DNA of 64,000 nucleotides, taken from NCBI GenBank assembly GCA_026874595.1, contig CM049308.1, positions 43,101,327 to 43,165,326 of the forward strand, read 5' to 3'. The notes under the pieces were generated by a model that was given only the letters and a program-made list of their open reading frames with translations, was not told the origin of the DNA and did no database searches. The stretch comes from Sipunculus nudus (taxonomy: Eukaryota > Annelida > Sipuncula > Golfingiida > Sipunculidae). Each line of letters opens with the position of its first letter. Within the stretch, counting starts at the first letter, position 1. The position numbers and the translations under genes were made by a program. Of the stretch, positions 59,445 to 64,000 are shown one piece after another.

Positions 59445-61112
59445 TTTTTTCAGCTCACAGACCACTCAGGTCATCTGAGCTATAGTGATCACCCTTTTTA
59501 TTATGAAAAATTACTGAATGATGCTTGCATGGATCTTTCTGCAAATTGGTAAACTTACTGATAATGGATAGCCCCTTCCGCTGTGAAAGAATCGTGATGC
59601 AATCTACATTTTCTTTTTTTTTGTGCATTTTTAATATTATTTTTCAGACTTGGATGGAGATGTCACAATTTTAGCCCAGCAAACAAATTTTTAACATTTA
59701 ATGCACAGATTGAAAGTTTGTATCAGCCTAGATTTGTGCATTTCTGTACATCTCGGATATCTTCGTCTACACAAGACTGGTGGCGGCACCTACAATAATT
59801 TTTGCACAGTGTATGTCCCTGATAATTCTCAGGATAGATTTCACATGTCAGCCTGAAGTTGTGCTTGTCCATACATCTCGAACAGTATCATTGTATACAA
59901 GACTTGCGGCGTCACCTACAATTGTTTTTGGGGTTTCATGCGTTTGTCCACATGGCTCAACAGTGGTTTGAAGTATCTGCCTGAAATTTTGCATGTCCAT
60001 ACACCTTATACACAAGACTGGTGGTGCCACCTACAATCATTTTTGTGTTGTGTGCATCCATGCCAGTATTTCAGGAGTGAATTTTTTGTATTGGTGCTTG
60101 TACTTGGGTTCAAAATAATTAGAATTTGCATTGTACATGTCACACATGTACTGTAAAAAAGGGCAAGTACTTTTCAGATAATGAAATGGCCAAGCATGTT
60201 TTTATGCTAGCATTATACCTGATGTATATCCCTTTGCATAGGTTCGTATTAGGCCTGTAGGCCTTGTTCTAAGATTCACAGGGATCATTGCGGACCTATC
60301 GAATTATAGACCTGTCAGAATTCCAATATTGCCGCTAAACCATTATTGGTGCTTTTTCTTTCGCGCGCAATATCTGAGAGAGAATATGCTTGATCTTTCT
60401 CAAATTAACAGGGATGACTGGTTCCTATAAAAGCCCTAGCCCTATCGAATTACTTATCCGCTGGGAGTCCAACATGGCTGCCAGAGCACCATCGATGATT
60501 TTCTTTCGAGCGCATTATCTCAGGGAGATTTCATTTGATCTTTCTCAAATTGACAGAGATGATTGGATCCTATGATAGGTCCAGCTCCTTCGAATTACAG
60601 GCGCATCCAGAAACCAATATGGCCATCAGTGCAAAATCGACGATTTTTTTTTTCACGCGCATTATCTCACAGAGAATGCGTTTTATCTTTCTCCAATTCA
60701 CAGGGTTGATTGGTGCTAATGAGGCCTCTAGCCATGTTGAATAACAGACCGCTCCAAAAAATAATATGGCCACCAGAGCATAATTAGTGATTTTCTTTTT
60801 CACTCATTACCTCAAAGATAATACATTTGTCCTTTCTCAAATTCACAGGGATGAGTGGTGTCCATAAGAGCTCTTGTCCTATCAAATAACAAACTTGCCC
60901 AAACTCCAATAGACCCGCTACAGAACAATCGCTAATTTTCTTTCGAGCACAGTATTTCAGTGAGACTATTTTCCACCTTTCTCAAAATATCGGGGGCAAT
61001 TGGTGCCTGTGACGAATCCAGTCATGTCGATATACAGACCTGCTTAATATCCAGGATGGCCGCCAGAGCACAATCAATGATTTTCTTGTATGAACAGCTG
61101 AGCGCACCTTGT
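59445..61112 (+). mobile_element. Family I element, copy j, mosaic core
   Basis: Begins TTTTTTCAGCTCACAGACCA with CATCTGAGCTATAGTGATCA and closes with GAACAGCTGAGCGCACCTTG at 61092-61112, where the GACCCATGGGTC palindrome is lost. The left half has family II-like units (CAAGACTGGTGGCGGCACCT, TGGTGGTGCCACCTACAATC). The right half is a 146-bp tandem array. Confidence 0.65.
60270..61095 (+). repeat. Tandem array, unit about 146 bp, about 5.5 copies
   Basis: TGATCTTTCTCAAATTNACA and relatives start units at 60391, 60536, 60683, 60829 and about 60972 (steps 145, 147, 146, 143). Each unit continues with GGGATGATTGG, CAATATGGCCGCCAGAGCA-like and GATTTTCTTTCGAGCGCATT-like segments. Frames of 60-77 codons on both strands come from the repeat. 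Confidence 0.85.
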
Positions 61113-61273
61113 GCTTTGTCGAAAAGTAAAATAAGCAGCAAACGCAACGAGGGTAACCTATAACCATTAAGTAACCAAGGAATGCCCGCACAACATAAAA
61201 CTTCTCTAATGTGCACCGTTATGAACCATACCATTTCAATGAGACTTACCTGATGAGTGCATCACGCTGCACG

Positions 61274-61275
<2 letters not shown>

Positions 61276-61314
<39 letters not shown>
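61276..61314. repeat. (TA)n microsatellite
   Basis: TA dinucleotides directly before the second copy of the short shared module. Confidence 0.95.
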
Positions 61315-61316
<2 letters not shown>

Positions 61317-61322
61317 CCAATA

Positions 61323-61395
61323 TAATACATTATGGTTCATTACATCACAGTGAAAGTGCTCTACCGTACGGGGAGCATTAATAAAATTATACTAT
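61323..61395 (+). repeat. Short shared module, copy 2
   Basis: CATCACAGTGAAAGTGCTCT, ACCGTACGGGGAGCATTAAT match 55661-55720; the foldback begins immediately after. Confidence 0.6.
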
Positions 61396-61396
61396 A

Positions 61397-61543
61397 TGTA
61401 TAGTTATCATGATCATTTCATGATGTACTACAGTACTGTTTCTTGGGTTCAGCTTGCTAGCCGGCCCTCTCCTCAGGTACAAACTCCGGCTAGCAAGCGA
61501 AACAGTACTGTAATACATCATGAAATCAAGCTAACTATACACA
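61397..61543. repeat. Imperfect foldback, about 147 bp
   Basis: The inner arms GCTTGCTAGCCGG (61452-61464) and CCGGCTAGCAAGC (61486-61498) match exactly around a 21-base loop. The outer arms pair ATTTCATGATGTACTACAGT, ACTGTTTC with its near complement at 61499-61526 and TGTATAGTTA with its complement near 61533-61543. The left arm has nine extra bases (TTGGGTTCA). Confidence 0.8.
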
Positions 61544-61559
61544 TATATATATATATTTA

Positions 61560-62095
61560 GTGGAAATCTGTTTACGCTTTAGAAAGCACCCAGTTTCGAG
61601 GAAAATGTAATTTCTATGGCCTGTGGAACAAAATGTAAACATGTCACAATTGCATTGTTTTGTAATCTGTTAATATTAAAATAGTATACCCAGTCTTCAT
61701 TTTGTTTTGTCGTATTTGGCATGAAACTGTAAACTGTTTTTCAAGTCTAAAATAATGAACGAGTAGGGTAAGCTAGTCGTTATAATTCAGTTTATGCCTT
61801 TAATTTCCGAATTTCATTTTTGCATACCGAGGAAGCAGCATGCATTTTTCATATCAAATACAAACATTTTATATACATGTAGGAAAATATTATATAACAC
61901 TGTGTTTAGACCATGAACATTGGTAACAGAAGTGTACCCAATAGGCGTGTGTGTAGCATGTGTTATATTGAAATACCATATATTGTACTGCATTGTTTCA
62001 TTTGACTTACCCATGTTCTCTCCAAAACAAGTAAATTACACCAGGTTCGCATCAAATAAGAAACAAGAAAGTGTAAAGAAATATATCTTTAACAG
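61560..62095. other. AT-rich sequence before the exon candidate
   Basis: Nothing recognised; it would be intron if 62096-62178 is an exon. Confidence 0.4.
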
Positions 62096-62178
62096 GGCCA
62101 TACAACAGGAATTGGACTGGTGCCGGGCGTGGACAGAGGACGACGCGGTATTGACCACTAGAACCCCAGGAGTCTCAG
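62096..62178 (+). CDS. Candidate internal exon, 83 bp
   Basis: TATCTTTAACAG (acceptor) and CTCAG-GTAACT (donor) bracket an 83-bp block far richer in G+C than the DNA around it. The frame open across it reads AIQQELDWCRAW and TEDDAVLTTRTPGVS. The other two frames contain or soon meet stops. No family recognised and no partner exon found in the window. Confidence 0.35.
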
Positions 62179-63127
62179 GTAACTTAATCTTGATTTCAGT
62201 CACTCATTTAAAATATAAAGATATATGAATTAATTATTTTATCAACTAAGAAAGTATATAACCTTTCCACATTTCATCCGTTTCCTTTATTCTACATTTC
62301 ATAGATAGTGTATACGGTTATGTCTAAATTTTGGCTTCTGTCGAGTTGTCATATATATTTTTGCAAACATATTTTTTTCAAAATTTTGGCTTATAATGTA
62401 ACTAAAAAGCGATGTTTGCATTTTTTCTTTCATCATCTTGAATAAATGGTGGCCATATTAAACACAAGCTACTAGTATATCACTCGAACACAGCCATAAT
62501 AATAAGGGGTAATCCAAGAACAATTTGAAAATCTTCAATAGAAAACTTTGCTTAGTTAATTCTTGGGCTATTTACCCTGTAGAATCGATTTCTGCAACCA
62601 AATATGTTGCATGGTACATCTTTAATCAGATAATTTGCATAAATTTGCATATCTTAATAGATAAGATGTATTATTTATATGATAAATAAATCTATTGATT
62701 ATTTGACTTTTATAGAGGTTGTAAATTATATCGGGTACAAAATATTCAAATTTCCTAAGATATAACGTATGTCTATATAAATTTACAATTTTCAATAAAT
62801 AAATTACACATAAATCATCCAGATTAGACAATTTTTAAGATTTAAGGTAGTGGTATTTTCATAAGAACATCATAACGGTAACAGTTGCTAAATAATTCAC
62901 TTTTTAGCATGTATTGTTTTTCATTGTTTAAAGCTTATTTACAAAGTTGCATCTTTTATTAACTAATATGCATATGTAATTACATTTGCATGGATATAGC
63001 GATATTGATTAGAATTTTTTTTAATTTGATGGAATTAAGAAGCATATATTAAGTTTGATTTAATGATTTAATGATGTGCTAACTTAGGTAATTTGCATAT
63101 GTAATTGGCGACAGGTCCTACCATAAT
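62179..63127. other. Very AT-rich unassigned sequence
   Basis: No frame, repeat family or RNA gene was recognised. Confidence 0.45.
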
Positions 63128-63153
63128 TGTATCCGCCAAAACGAAGTTTTTTT
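63128..63153 (+). mobile_element. Orphan family II 5' end
   Basis: GTATCCGCCAAAACGAAGTT then T runs: only the first 20 bases or so of family II are present, 231 bp before a full 5' end at 63359. The sequence between them is unrelated. Confidence 0.6.
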
Positions 63154-63358
63154 GGTTTTTCTTATTTGCTGTTCCCATTTCAAATCCTTATTGTAATGCC
63201 TTACATTGGATGTGCTTTAGAGTATGAATTTTGTACATCCTAAGTTTATCTGTGGAAACTGAACTGTTCTTGATAACTGATCAAGGAGTATATTCATGGA
63301 GTATACTTCTCATTCCATAAGTAATATTTGCGAAATAAGCTGCATCAAATTAATATTT

Positions 63359-64000
63359 GTATCCGCCAAAACGAAGTTTTGTGGATATTTTGTTTTTTAC
63401 CGGGTTCCGCCGCTGCCGCTGCGTTCGTTTCCGGAGAACTCCTCTGAGACTACTGGACTGATTTTTCCGAAACTTACACCAATTATCGGGTCATATGTAA
63501 ACTGGTGCTTAACCAATTTGCGTTGACCTCTTACCTCTTTGCCTAGCGTCCATTTGTGCGTCTGTTTCCACACATAAACCCACATATCTCGGGAACCGTT
63601 TGACCGATCAGGACAATTTTTTTTGTACAAATGTATCCCTTGGATAGCTTTATAACATACACAAAAAATGGTGGTGCCACCTGCAACCATGTTTGCACAG
63701 TTTCCATCTGTTCGTCTGCCTTGGGTTAAAATCACTCATATCTCGGAAGTGGTTTGACATATCTGCCTAAAATTTTGCAGGTTTATACATCCTTGACAAC
63801 TTTCTTGATTTTATGACAGGTGGCGCCACCTACATTCCAGTTTATGCTGCAGACATCCAAGCTCATATCTTGGTAACCGTTCGACCGATTGGGCCAAAAT
63901 TTTGCAGGTGTATAGATCTCACATAGCTCTTTATATTACACAAAAATGGAGGGGCCACCTGCAACCATTTTTGCACAGCGTCCGTCTGTTTGTCTGCCGT
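63359..64000 (+). mobile_element. Family II element, copy 3, cut by the window end
   Basis: Starts GTATCCGCCAAAACGAAGTT at the same base as copies 1 and 2. Palindrome relatives start at 63670 (GGTGGTGCCACC), 63819 (GGTGGCGCCACC) and 63948 (GGAGGGGCCACC): steps 149 and 129, in phase with the other copies. By comparison it should extend about 815 bp beyond the window. Confidence 0.85.

Overview
The window is eukaryotic DNA of about 60% A+T, most likely from a mollusc (a bivalve is the best guess) or another lophotrochozoan. The reasons are long TA microsatellites, a LINE C-terminal fragment of a type common in mollusc genomes, Helitron-like elements carrying tandem-repeat cores, and no bacterial-style gene packing. 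No complete cellular gene can be read. The only coding sequence I can defend is the C-terminal end of a non-LTR retrotransposon ORF2 (54056-54787). A few stretches look like isolated exons because an open frame meets good splice signals; these are offered at low confidence.

Most of the window is nested repeats. Family I has a 5' end TTTTAGCTCAGCTGA, usually followed within 60 bp by GTCC/GTCT tetranucleotides. Its 3' end is CAGCTGAGCG, then the palindrome GACCCATGGGTC, then CTTGTT or CTAGTT. Between these ends the core differs from copy to copy. Copies or fragments lie at 3539-7277, 7402-9034 (-), 13139-14195, 15912-17499, 23750-25143, 32363-33881, 35097-36200, 42587-44595, 53635-56641 and 59445-61112, with lone ends elsewhere. 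Family II is about 1.46 kb, runs from GTATCCGCCAAAACGAAG to TTTTGGCGGATACACGTAG plus hairpin plus CTAG, and holds eight GGTGGCGCCACC palindromes spaced alternately about 149 and 129 bp. Copies are at 5637-7092, 46520-47976, 63359-end, and in reverse at 45670-46519; 40240-41420 is a divergent relative. Both families look like non-autonomous Helitron/Helentron-type elements (inference).

Other layers, left to right: a 48-bp minisatellite (1686-2745); a 393-bp GC-rich insert with a 6-bp target duplication (4691-5083); a repeat carrying long C tracts (10081, 15602, 49238); a GC-rich element with 20-bp terminal inverted repeats and a second copy beside it that is split by a solo-LTR-like insert (10885-12936); a second copy of that LTR-like element at 55802-56547; a tandemly duplicated 38-bp micro-exon-like segment (37415, 37935); a perfect 170-bp palindrome (48646-48815); and a second foldback at 61397-61543.

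The nesting gives relative ages. Family II inserted into family I at 5637, and the LINE fragment and one LTR inserted into a family I copy at 53635-56641. There is no operon-like or pathway logic here: the window is a repeat-rich intergenic or intronic region.
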